A stretch of DNA of 13,401 bases from contig JADJSS010000003.1 of NCBI GenBank assembly GCA_016711605.1, positions 1 to 13,401 on the forward strand, in the 5' to 3' direction. The translations under genes and the position numbers were made by a program. The notes beneath the pieces were generated by a model. It searched no databases, had not been told where the DNA came from, and worked only from the letters and a program-made list of their open reading frames with translations. Below, piece after piece: positions 1 through 7,051 of the stretch. The DNA comes from Saprospirales bacterium. Its GTDB lineage: Bacteria > Bacteroidota > Bacteroidia > Chitinophagales > JADIYW01. Every line of letters begins with the position of its first letter. Position 1 is the stretch's first letter.

Positions 1-694
1 AATGCGCTAAATGGAGATTTTGCTACTTGAATTGGAGAATCTTGTATCGCGCTTTCTTAAAAGTGATAAGTAAAATCGAGTCGTAATTCTCACTGGTGCT
101 GGCAAGCATTCGTAGCCGGGCAGACATTGCAGCAATGAGAAGCATATGACTACGAAAAGGCTATGAGTTCGGCGAGTCGGTCGGGAGTAAGTGGCCCACA
201 AGAATCGAAAGATCTTTGAAGTAGTCATGGCTATCAATGGGTTTGCGCTCGGTGGTGGATTAGAGCTTGCGCTTGCATGCGATATCCGTGTTGCCTCAAG
301 AACGCAAAATTGGGACACCCGAAGTTGGTCTTGGACTGATTCCTAGCTTTGGTGGAACACAACAACGTCTCCCTAGATTAATTGGGCAGGACTTGCAAAA
401 GAAATTATCTTTACTGCTGATATGATTACGGTAAAAGAAGCTTAACAATCGGTCTAGTCAATAAACTAGTAGAGCCTGCTGATCTATTGACAACAGCAAA
501 CGCAATTGCAACTTCTATTTGTTCTCGCGGTGGCCATGCAGTTAGAGAAGCAAAGCGTGTTATGTGGGAAGGACTTGAAGAAACACAAGACGAAGGAATG
601 AAACTAGAACAAAAAGCATTTGGTCATATCTTTAACGATAAAGAAACAGCCGAAGGACTCAGTGCGTTCCTAGAAAAGAAAACCCAATTTCTAA
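1..694 (+). CDS. Enoyl-CoA hydratase (crotonase family), 5'-truncated by the window and frameshifted
   Basis: This gene encodes a crotonase-fold hydratase acting on enoyl- or crotonyl-CoA in fatty-acid or butyrate-type metabolism. Pieces in all three frames line up with the family in order: NALNGDF, LENLVSRFLKSDK, VVILTGAGKH, FVAGADIAAM (first half of the oxyanion hole, about 115-140), GFALGGGLELALACDIRVAS (about 240-300, with the first catalytic Glu), LGHP-EVGLGLIPSFGGTQ (about 311-362, with the second catalytic Glu), then KEIIFTADMITVKEA and an uninterrupted C-terminal helical part from about 478. Both catalytic glutamates survive. At least eight single-base breaks are needed, for example near 30, 75, 115, 165-195, 300, 320, 385, 440 and 680. 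The family usually ends in a FLEKxKPxF-like tail. One frame gives KPNF and stop at 692-694, so the longer reading to 747 is probably a frameshift product. The exact substrate cannot be read from the sequence. Confidence 0.9.
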
Positions 695-1743
695 TTTGTA
701 GAAATACTCAATGCAGGAATTTTAACTACACTGCATTGAGTGCTTAATAAAAATCTCACTAATTTTCCAGCATTGCAATAATTAATTTTAAGCTTTGGAT
801 ATTTAATTTTTTGAAACACGAAAAGATTCATCAGCAAATGCTGGACCAATATTTTCAACATTCTTAAAATCAAACATTACCTCTGCTAAATTTCTCCAAT
901 CGGAGAAATTCTCTTAGCCTGCGAACGAAAACTAAGTATTCATCACCATATTCGGCAAGTTGAATGCGAACATCTGTCTTTGCAAATTTAAAATCATCTT
1001 GGATTACATACTGGAAGAAGATATCATTGATTTGCCGCTCTGAGCGATTATTTGGTCTAAGTGTAATTTCTGTCCCCTTCATTTCTTTTTAGAAGAGGTT
1101 CTATTTTCCAAAAATCAGGAGAGATTTCTTTGGAAAAAGAATAATTGCCAGATCTAAGTTGAAAAAATCAAACATTCTGGAAGTAAAAATTCCTTCCCAC
1201 TATGCCGTGCTGGATCTGATGTCAGTTTGCCTTTAAACAATTCAAGTAAAGCATATTGCTGGCTCTTTTAATTAAAATTTTTAGTTTTAAAAATTCCAAT
1301 ACCACTATCCTTAATTTTTATTTCTGTATAAAGAAAATTGTTTAAAATATAAATTTCTGCTTTCTTAGAACCAGAATGATCTATTAAATTATTTGCCATA
1401 TCAGAAAAACCATACATCCAGATATCGTATACATTCTTTGGTAAGTTTAATTTTTCAAAAATAGGCGCTATTGTATTGTCTCGAACAGTGTATTCATTTG
1501 AATTTTGTAAAATTCTTTCTTCAAATGTTTTTTCAAGGATTGGTTTTAATGAATACTGAATTGATTTTCCTTTTCCTTTAGCTTGAATTATTTTATCTCT
1601 TAGAAGATTTTTTAAATGAACATTCACTGCCTGCCTTGAAATAGAAAACTTCTCATCAACTAGATTTGTAATCTTTGCCGAGTTAAAGTGCAAATTCTAC
1701 AAATGAAATTTCGAATCCTTTCAGTTTGCTCTGTAATGTCAGT
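691..1743 (-). CDS. Winged-helix / GHKL ATPase / STAS-like DUF4325 regulatory protein, frameshifted
   Basis: A single regulatory protein can be pieced together on the minus strand. The N-terminus (DITEQTERIRNFI, then SAKITNLV and SISRQAVNVHLKNLL, about 1560-1740) looks like a winged helix-turn-helix. The middle carries a GHKL-type ATPase signature: the N-box region MANNLIDHSGSKKAEI (about 1350-1400) and DSGIGIF (about 1290-1310). After a break come LLELFKGKLTSDPARHSG and FWKIEPLLKRNEG, then TEITLRPNN to LAEYGDEYLV, and finally a STAS-like segment with NLAEVMFDFKNVENIGPAFAD (about 835-885) that continues in another frame as YPKLKINYCNAGKLVRF. This domain order is known for DUF4325 (STAS-like) proteins, which resemble anti-sigma kinase and antagonist modules joined in one chain. 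Breaks fall near 800, 920, 1075, 1150-1190, 1265 and 1695. The start near 1735-1743 and the exact stop are unresolved. The large inverted repeat at 1751-1800 is just upstream. Confidence 0.75.
706..741. terminator. 11-bp perfect hairpin between convergent genes
   Basis: ACTCAATGCAG at 706-716 is the exact reverse complement of CTGCATTGAGT at 731-741, with a 14-nt AT-rich loop. It lies just past the inferred stop of the hydratase gene (694) and at the 3' end of the oppositely oriented DUF4325 gene, which is where a bidirectional terminator would sit. No strong U-tract follows on either strand, so the terminator role is inferred from position and symmetry. Confidence 0.45.
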
Positions 1744-1750
1744 CCTTAGA

Positions 1751-1800
1751 TTCTATGTCATATAGATTTGACGTTTTTGTAAATCTATATTGACATAGAA
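1751..1800. promoter_or_regulatory. Near-perfect 20-bp inverted repeat, candidate operator
   Basis: The left arm TTCTATGTCATATAGATTT (1751-1769) and the right arm AAATCTATATTGACATAGAA (1781-1800) are reverse complements except for one missing A in the left arm. An 11-nt spacer separates them. The repeat ends less than 20 bases before the coding part of the winged-helix/DUF4325 gene and overlaps the stop of the small ORF above it. It is AT-rich and has no U-tract, so an operator is more likely than a terminator. Autoregulation by the adjacent winged-helix protein is inference. Confidence 0.55.
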
Positions 1801-2093
1801 CTAAAGAGTCTGATTAACTCCCATTCATTCAATAGGAACTTGTCATTGGAGTTACAACGGGAATAGTTAATTGCATTCTTCCAGACTTCCTTCGTATTCT
1901 TTTGGAATTCGGAATTCAAAGTCCTTTTAATAATAACTTCCCTCCCACTAAAATCAACAGCAAATACACTAGATGGGAATTTTGTCGGTGTCCAGTTTCT
2001 CGTATCCTCTAAGTCTGATTCTACACCCTCCGGAATATTACACAATCCGGATATTTTATATTTAGATAAAGTTTACGATTGGCTAAAATTCAT
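1785..2093 (-). CDS. Small protein of unknown function upstream of the DUF4325 gene
   Basis: I do not recognise a family. The open stretch from a TTG codon at 2045 encodes 86 residues. The same frame can be extended upstream to an ATG at 2093 (MNFSQS) across one TAA codon, giving about 102 residues if that stop is a sequencing error. The protein has no membrane segment or signal peptide. It has a central strand-like part (SSVFAVDFSGREVIIKRTL) and an acidic, aromatic C-terminal part ending NEWELIRLFSSMSI. It is read in the same direction as the DUF4325 regulator, and its stop lies inside the inverted repeat that precedes that gene, so co-transcription is plausible. Coding status is moderately supported by length and position only. 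Confidence 0.4.
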
Positions 2094-2128
2094 ATTTCTT
2101 TTGAGATTCAGATTGCGATATATAGACA

Positions 2129-3094
2129 TTAGCCTGAAGGCAATATGGTTTTCTTTTCTTCTGCTTCATAACCAATCATTAGAATTTTATCTTCTAAAAG
2201 AAAATAAAGATTACTCCCTCTCCAGGGACAACAACACCAACATCCATACCAAGGTTGATAAAACTGTGTCCGGGGAGTGGATTGTCTAAAGTAGATAAAA
2301 TTCTATGATTAGGTAACGGTTTCGTAGTATTTGCCTGTAGATTTATTTGAAAATAAGTCGATGGAAAGTTTCAATCCTACAATTATTTTCTTCTTCTTTC
2401 GTAGCCTGATAATCTAACATCTAAGATTGTGGATACTTATGCTGGTATTTCGTAATCTTAGCTCTTTTTTAATTCAGGATTACGCTTTCATCGAAGCCAA
2501 TTGATTTAATTGAAATGGTTTATCATACTGTAAAGATAATAATCAGATCACTTTGCTGTTTTTCCATTTAAAGCATCCAGAGATTCTGCAATTTTACAAA
2601 ACCAGAAAAATCCATCCCTTCCTTTTTTCATAGTTGACCTTTAACCAAATTCCCAGTCTATCTTGAATTTGAATAGGGGATCCAAAAGCCTTCTAGTATT
2701 TCGCCTGTCGCTTCTTCCGGCAGAAGTAATTTAACTTTAGACTCTAAGCTTGAGAGTCTCGAAGATTAAGACCAGTCCTAGCAACTACTTGAAAGGTTCG
2801 GTCCAAGCATGTAGTTTGAAAAAATAAATTTTTTTTGTATAAAAATCCAAACCCGTTTTCCCGGAATAGGTTGTCTTTCCTCCAGATCGCCATTTTCTAA
2901 CTGAGTTAGAGTAAGTGTTGTTCGATAAGGAATCTTTGCAATGGAAGAAGAATCGTTTTTTTCCAAATAAAGCTAAACCCGTTAGCTCCGAGACAATCAT
3001 AGATTCAGATAAAGGTGTAAGTTTTTCTTTTCGTCCTGCTCAAAGAATTTACAGGAAAACAAAATAATAAAATAAGGATTAATAGACCGCGCAT
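2129..3094 (-). CDS. Lipoprotein with two bacterial SH3 (SH3b) repeats, frameshifted
   Basis: The reading is pieced together across several frames. The start at 3094 gives MRGLLILILLF, which in a neighbouring frame continues as LFSCKFFEQDEK, a plausible lipoprotein signal with cysteine. A first SH3b-like repeat follows: MIVSELTGLAL, then NDSSSIAKIPYRTTLTLTQ (about 2890-3000), matching the GLxLR-PxxxSxxIxxIPxGT pattern. A second repeat has FQVVARTGLNLRDSQ (about 2745-2790), ESKVKLLLPEEATGEILEGF (about 2680-2745) and DRLGIWLKVNYEKRKGWIF (about 2605-2665). The C-terminal part is less familiar: SIGFDESVIL, PLPGHSFINLGMDVGVVVPG and MIGYEAEEKKTILPSG, with a stop at 2129. SH3b domains usually bind cell-wall or protein ligands, so an envelope-anchored role is inferred. 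The gene is divergent from the FecR lipoprotein with about 90 bases between them. The SH3b repeats are the firm part; signal peptide and ends are less certain. Confidence 0.62.
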
Positions 3095-3182
3095 AAGAAA
3101 TAAAAATCCCGAAATAATTCAGAAAGTCAAGTCCTTTAGTCCATCCATAAGTAACTAAAAATATTTGTAACTTCCAGCAAAA

Positions 3183-3967
3183 GTAAAAAAATAAAAGGGA
3201 ACAATCTACTTTTAATTTTATTAGCATTCGGGTTTTCTTTTTGTAGTAAACCAGCAGAGACAAAAGTGATTGCGAAAGGTTCAGTTAAATTTGCAATTGG
3301 TGATGTGTCGATTGACTTACGAAAGGTACAAAAGAAATTTGCAGAACTCTTTAGGAGAAGGGGTCTACCTCTTACCCGGGGAGCTAAATCAACCGCAATT
3401 GTAGATTCGGGAAACGCGGGGCCGTTGAGATTCAACAAAAACTCTAATTTGTAATTAGCAAATTCAAGCAAAAAGAGTTAATTTCTAAGAGCGGTAACTG
3501 GTTAGACGCTAAAAGATAACAAAGACACCAACTTTCAAGTCATAATGACTTCTGGGAATTAGGGGAACAAAACTTTACTCTTTTGAAATAAAAAAAACAG
3601 CATAACAGGCGTTTGCTGCCGAGCGTTGACTTTAAAAGAGACAACTCTTCTAACTATTCAGGAAGCCATGATAGTGATTATTTAGTTCTAAAAAGCAGGA
3701 AAAGACAATCGTATTAAACCGGAAGATTTTAAAAGGGTAGGAGTCACATCAGATGAAAGTCACTAACACAGTATGCTAGACGATAGCCCACTTGGTAAAA
3801 CATTACAGAGACTAAAAGTAAAATGGGAGTTGATAAAAAGAAGTTTGCAGAGAAAAAAAGTAATCTTGAGTAGTATAGAGATTGTAAGGACCCAATTAAT
3901 CAAGTCCTTCAATCGACCCACAGTAGAGTCATTAACTGATTACGCGATAAATAACATCTCCGCATAA
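3183..3967 (+). CDS. FecR-domain lipoprotein (first of two paralogs), frameshifted
   Basis: An N-terminal lipoprotein signal (KKIKGNNLLLILLAFGFSFC, about 3186-3245) precedes KPAETKVIAKGSVKFAIGDV, the start of a FecR-like beta domain. Later pieces in other frames are GAKSTAIVD (about 3390-3415), NFQVIMTSG (about 3530-3555), GTKLYSFEIKK (about 3566-3600), YSGSHDSDYLVL (about 3656-3690) and IKPEDFKRVGVTSDESH (about 3715-3765), then LDDSPLG. Each piece has a counterpart in the lipoprotein at 12491-13205, for example YHGSHNTDYSVL and MTPEDFKAAGVKFDSIEH, so the two are paralogs. Proteins of this type commonly sit in the envelope as ligand-binding or scaffold domains; no partner can be named here. 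The start codon is unclear: GTA occupies the expected ATG position near 3183. The C-terminal frame (ending 3967, or an earlier or later stop in another frame) is also uncertain. Its 3' end faces glnN. Confidence 0.75.
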
Positions 3968-4077
3968 GTTGGTAGAGGCCAATACTGAGAATCCACGAGA
4001 GTCTCAATTTATCAGCGACTTCGCGAACTGCACCCATCTTTGGAATCGCACTGTCTTTTTGAAATGAGTTGCGTGTT
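3968..4077. other. Short convergent intergenic region
   Basis: This separates the 3' ends of the FecR lipoprotein and glnN. Only a weak five-base inverted match (TGAGA/TCTCA near 3985-4007) was seen, and no convincing terminator. Part of it may still belong to the lipoprotein's C-terminus if its final frame is wrong. Confidence 0.3.
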
Positions 4078-5759
4078 TTAACACATCTGCATCTTCATGA
4101 TCAGTGCTTTTTCCAATGCATCTAAATTAGATTTTAGGCTTTCATTGAGTCCAGCAATTTCTTTTAAAGTTTCTAACTGAGCTTTTACAGCACCTTCGCC
4201 TAATAATGCTTTTGTGTCAGCAATAGTTTTAGCAAGTGCTCCTTGGTAACTAAGTGTAGCAGGAAGAATTTGTGTTTTCCCCATATCAAGCGTGCAAAGA
4301 CCTTCTTGGTTGATTACTTTGTTGTAACCTTCTAGAATGATCGAATAACGGCTTTCTACTTCTCTAGCACTAAACACTTTGTATTTTTCAAAACGGCAAT
4401 ATTCTCTTTCTTGATAAAAGAAGGCAGTGCGTCTACTAATGTTCTGTAGTTAGCAAACCACGCTTAGCGCTTCGTTCTTCCATTCGTCAGTGTAATTGTC
4501 ACCTCCAAGGAAAATAGAAATGATTGCCGGAGGAGCTTCGTTAGCACCTAGACGGTGGTCATTACCAGCGTTAGAAATGGCAACTCTAAGAAGATCACCA
4601 TGCTTATCAACAGCCATAATGGTTGCGACTAGGAAAAATAAAAACTGAGCATTATCATGTGGATTATCGCCGGGCTCAAGTAGGTTTTGTCCATCGTTAG
4701 ATGACATAGACCAGTTATTGTGTTTTCCTGAACCATTTACACCTTTGAAAGGTTTCTCATGGAGAAGGCAGGATAATCCGTGTTTGTTGGCAACTTTTTT
4801 AAGAGTGTCCATGATAAGTTGATTGTGATCCATCGCAATGTTTGTGGTTGTGAAAACAGGTGCCATTTCATATTGAGAAGGAGCAACTTCATTATGCCGA
4901 GTCTTGGAATTAATACCGAGTAACCACAATTCTGCATCTAACTCAATCATGAATTGCATGATTCTAGGTTTGATTGAACCAAAATAATGATCTTCGGATT
5001 CTTGTCCTTTAGAAGGTTTTGCGCCGAACAATGTGCGTCCAGTGAGCATTAAATCCTGTCTTAAGTTGAAGAAGTTTTTATCAATACAAAAGTATTCTTG
5101 TTCAGGACCAACAGTAGTAGTAACACGAGTAGCTGTTTTATTTCCAAAAAGTCTTAGAACTCTAAGAGCTTGCTCGGAAAGAACGTCCATAGAACGAAGG
5201 AGAGGAGTTTTCTTATCAAGTGCTTCGCCAGTGTAGGAGCAAAATGCTGTCGGAATCACAAGAGTAGTATCGCGGATAAAAGCTGGTGAAGTTGCATCCC
5301 AAGCGGTATAACCTCTTGCTTCAAATGTAACACGAATTCCACCAGATGGGAAAGAAGAAGCGTCTGGCTCTCCTTAATCAGTTCTTTTCCACTGAATTCC
5401 ATGATAACTTCGCCAACGCCTTGTGGGCTAATAAAGGAGTCATGCTTTTCTGCGGTTAAACCTGTTAGCGGGTGAAACCAATGGCTATAGTGAGTAGCTC
5501 CATTTTCAAGTGCCCAATCTTTCATCGCATTTGCAACAACGTCAGCTACCTCTGGTTCAAGTGGTTTTCCTTCATTGATTGTCTTTTTGAGGGATTTATA
5601 CACATTCTTAGGCAAACGATCTTGCATCACTTTGTTGCTGAAAACCTTGCTTCCGAATAGTTCAGGCACGGGTGTGTCAATAAAATCATAACCAGAATCC
5701 TCTGGTATGTAGTCTGTAATTCTAGCTATCGCTTCTTGTCTGGCTGTTCTACTATTCAT
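4078..5759 (-). pseudogene. glnN: Glutamine synthetase type III (GlnN), frameshifted and with an internal deletion
   Basis: GlnN joins ammonia to glutamate using ATP in the cytoplasm, and the type III enzymes are a long subfamily (usually about 700 residues or more). The N-terminal part (MNSRTARQEA to MEFSGKELIK) reads from ATG at 5759, after an AAGGA ribosome site about six bases upstream. It carries the type III hallmarks THYSHWFHPLTGLTAEKHD and FEARGYTAWDATSPAFI (the latter after a frame break near 5375 where one G is missing). The catalytic core follows: VGPEQEYFCID, HNEVAPSQYEMAPVF, GVNGSGKHNNWSMS and GANEAPPAIISIFLG. The sequence then jumps directly to the late motif DNYTDEWKNEA (about 4465-4497) and on to VDALPSFIKKENIAV and the C-terminal helices (4078-4377). 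About 150 residues, including the conserved RNRTSPFAFTGNKFEFR block, are missing. Further breaks lie at 4380-4470. Only about 560 residues' worth of sequence remains, so this copy could not encode a complete active site as written. Confidence 0.95.
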
Positions 5760-5828
5760 AATTTTTCCTTAACCTTGTCGTATATGTTGATACACTTTGC
5801 ACTATTTTAGAACATTCTGATTTTGAAA

Positions 5829-5854
5829 ATGATATTTTCCTATTTGAAAGTCAA
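5829..5854 (-). promoter_or_regulatory. Possible glnN promoter
   Basis: On the minus strand TTGACT (5849-5854) is followed 14 bases later by TATCAT (5829-5834), about 70 bases before the glnN start. The spacing is shorter than the usual 16-18, so this is a weak candidate. No clear sigma-54 type GG/GC pair was seen. Confidence 0.2.
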
Positions 5855-5891
5855 AATAGCTGTATTCTTATTCATATTGTAGCAATTTCTG

Positions 5892-5955
5892 TGCCAATGG
5901 TTCAAAAGATTAGGGCATTTGCCACAGAGGCACCAAGACACAGAGGGGGTTTAAA
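5892..5955. repeat. CACAGAG-type dispersed intergenic repeat, copy 1
   Basis: This segment begins TGCCAATGGTTC and ends GACACAGAGGGGGTTTAAA, with a GCCACAGAGGCACCAAG heptad-like core. The segment at 12090-12146 has the same order of blocks (TGCCATGGTTC, then GGCACAAAGACACAGAGAG and TTTAAA). It therefore appears to be one dispersed element about 60 bp long, present twice in the window and both times between genes. Confidence 0.6.
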
Positions 5956-6177
5956 AATTTGGAAACGACCAATTTTATAAATGATCGCGACCATTTTCTA
6001 ATTTGGAAACGGCCAAATTACAAAAAGTTCCCGACCATTATACTCGGAGCCCCGGGGACTTTTATACCCATTGGAAACGGCCAAATTGTTCATTGGAAAC
6101 GGCCATTTTTTAATTTGGTCGCGACCAAATTCTAATTTAGAAACGACCAAATTTTTATTTGACCGCGGCCATTTTTT
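5954..6177. repeat. Array of ten palindromic units with 22-bp period
   Basis: Ten-base GC-containing cores recur at fixed spacing. Core starts are 5961 (GGAAACGACC), 5983 (GATCGCGACC), 6005 (GGAAACGGCC), 6027 (GTTCCCGACC), 6073, 6095 (both GGAAACGGCC), 6117 (GGTCGCGACC), 6139 (AGAAACGACC) and 6161 (GACCGCGGCC). The gap between 6027 and 6073 holds CCCCGGGG at 6050-6057, whose centre is exactly 22 bases after the previous core's centre, so it counts as a degenerate fifth unit followed by a 24-base step. Cores are separated by about 12 bases made almost only of A and T, and flanking TTT/AAA extends the palindrome. The unit at 6112-6131, AATTTGGTCGCGACCAAATT, is a perfect 20-bp palindrome. The period is not a multiple of three, so the array is not coding. 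It lies about 190 bases upstream of glnN and directly after the UPF0175 gene. Confidence 0.92.
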
Positions 6178-6183
6178 TGTTTT

Positions 6184-6401
6184 GAAAGGGGAAACCTGAA
6201 ACCTAGATAATTCTTTCCTAAACTCAAACCTTGATAAGCCATCTTTGCTCCTCTTTCTTGGGATACAGTTCCTACTTCATACAGTTTCACCGCTGCCGCA
6301 ACGAGGATTTCTTTTTTCATTTCCTCTTTTGTTTTTCTCAAATCTCCAAAAAAGAAATATTTGTCCGGGTTAATCAGTGGAATTGACTCTGTGTTTTTAA
6401 C
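6184..6401 (-). CDS. UPF0175-family antitoxin-like protein, orphan, C-terminus disrupted
   Basis: The readable core DLRKTKEEMKKEILVAAAVK and LYEVGTVSQERGAKMA, followed in the next frame by GLSRFEFRKELSRFQVSPF, matches the small helical UPF0175 family. In that family an EIxxAAAxxLYExGxxS helix precedes a helix-turn-helix-like xAAxxAGLSRxEF segment. Known members act as antitoxins, commonly upstream of a PIN-domain (DUF3368) toxin. One frame break lies near 6240. The open frame with INPDKYFFFGDLRK extends upstream to about 6401 with no clear ATG there, so the start is unresolved (TTG at 6341 gives only the shorter form). The family-like sequence stops at SPF (6184-6186), and the 22-bp palindromic array starts within ten bases. 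The usual C-terminal tail and any downstream toxin gene are absent. Confidence 0.7.
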
Positions 6402-6471
6402 AGGGGAACTGTGGTCGTTTGTTTCTATTATTGGTAGTTGTGTGATAATTTGAAAACTACACTAAGACTTT

Positions 6472-7051
6472 TCACTTAAACAATCCATCTCTATTTGCTT
6501 CGTCTAATACTGATTTTGTGATGTCTTCGAAAATTGCAGTATTTCTATCCCATTGTATCTGAAAAACATGAAAGGGAAAAAAGGATATGAAATAATTGAG
6601 TATCTGTAGCCCTTCTTCTATATGATTTTAATATCTTACCCTTATAATCAAAAAAAGAATAAATAATCTTCCGATCCTCTGTTCCATAGGAGGGAATTAT
6701 CATAAGAGTTACTGCCGAAATAAAACTCAAAATAGGTATCAATTCATAATTCGATTCTGATTCAACATGAAGTTTCATTTCGGCGTTCTCTGTACAGAGA
6801 AGACTTCTTTAAGAGAGAGAGGATTCTTTGCAAACTTTCAATAATATATTTCCAGCTTGGGACGAAATTGATTCAGTACTTCTAAAATGCCGATTCACTA
6901 TATTTTTTTGTGTAAAAGAAACAACAATTGTTTTAGAACTTATCCCTTCTTGCTTAAACTCCACCTCTTTTATTTTAGGATCGAAGCTTGCGATGACGAG
7001 GCAATTGTTTGTTAGGCTCAACAATATTAAAAATAATAAGTATTTATTCAT
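6472..7051 (-). CDS. Small lipoprotein, third member of a tandem lipoprotein cluster, frameshifted
   Basis: The ATG at 7051 shares bases with the stop of the gene above it (ATGA overlap), so translational coupling is likely. The first 17 residues, MNKYLLFLILLSLTNNC, form a signal peptide ending in an atypical lipobox. The protein continues KIKEVEFKQEGISSKTIVV and ILLKVCKESSLS, then breaks near 6805 and resumes as MKLHVESESNYELIPILSFI and AVTLMIIPSYGTEDRKIIYS, then FFDYKGKILKSY. A second break near 6615-6560 leads to QWDRNTAIFEDITKSVLDEA, with a stop at 6472. The PSYGTEDRKI...FDYKGKIL part corresponds in position and pattern to PFFDRESMTSKFYIYDNKLN in the two upstream genes, so it is probably a shorter, diverged paralog. 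Function is unknown; an envelope-anchored location is inferred. Confidence 0.62.

Noticed and set aside
7..318. Minus-strand open frame opposite the hydratase
   Set aside because: The plus strand contains consecutive crotonase motifs with catalytic residues; the antisense frame has no recognisable features.
1751..1800. Rho-independent terminator for the small ORF
   Set aside because: The stem is AT-rich with no U-tract on the minus strand, and it lies before the next gene's start, so an operator fits better.
2101..2289. Plus-strand open frame of 62 codons
   Set aside because: The minus strand here continues the C-terminal part of the SH3b lipoprotein (GHSFINLGMDVGVVVPG), and the plus-strand protein resembles nothing.
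3136..3471. Minus-strand open frame opposite the first FecR lipoprotein
   Set aside because: The plus strand carries a lipoprotein signal and FecR blocks with a clear paralog at 12491, so the minus frame is a shadow.
5954..6177. CRISPR array
   Set aside because: The period is only 22 bp with 12-base AT-only linkers. There are no long unique spacers and no cas genes, and the repeats are palindromic and degenerate throughout.
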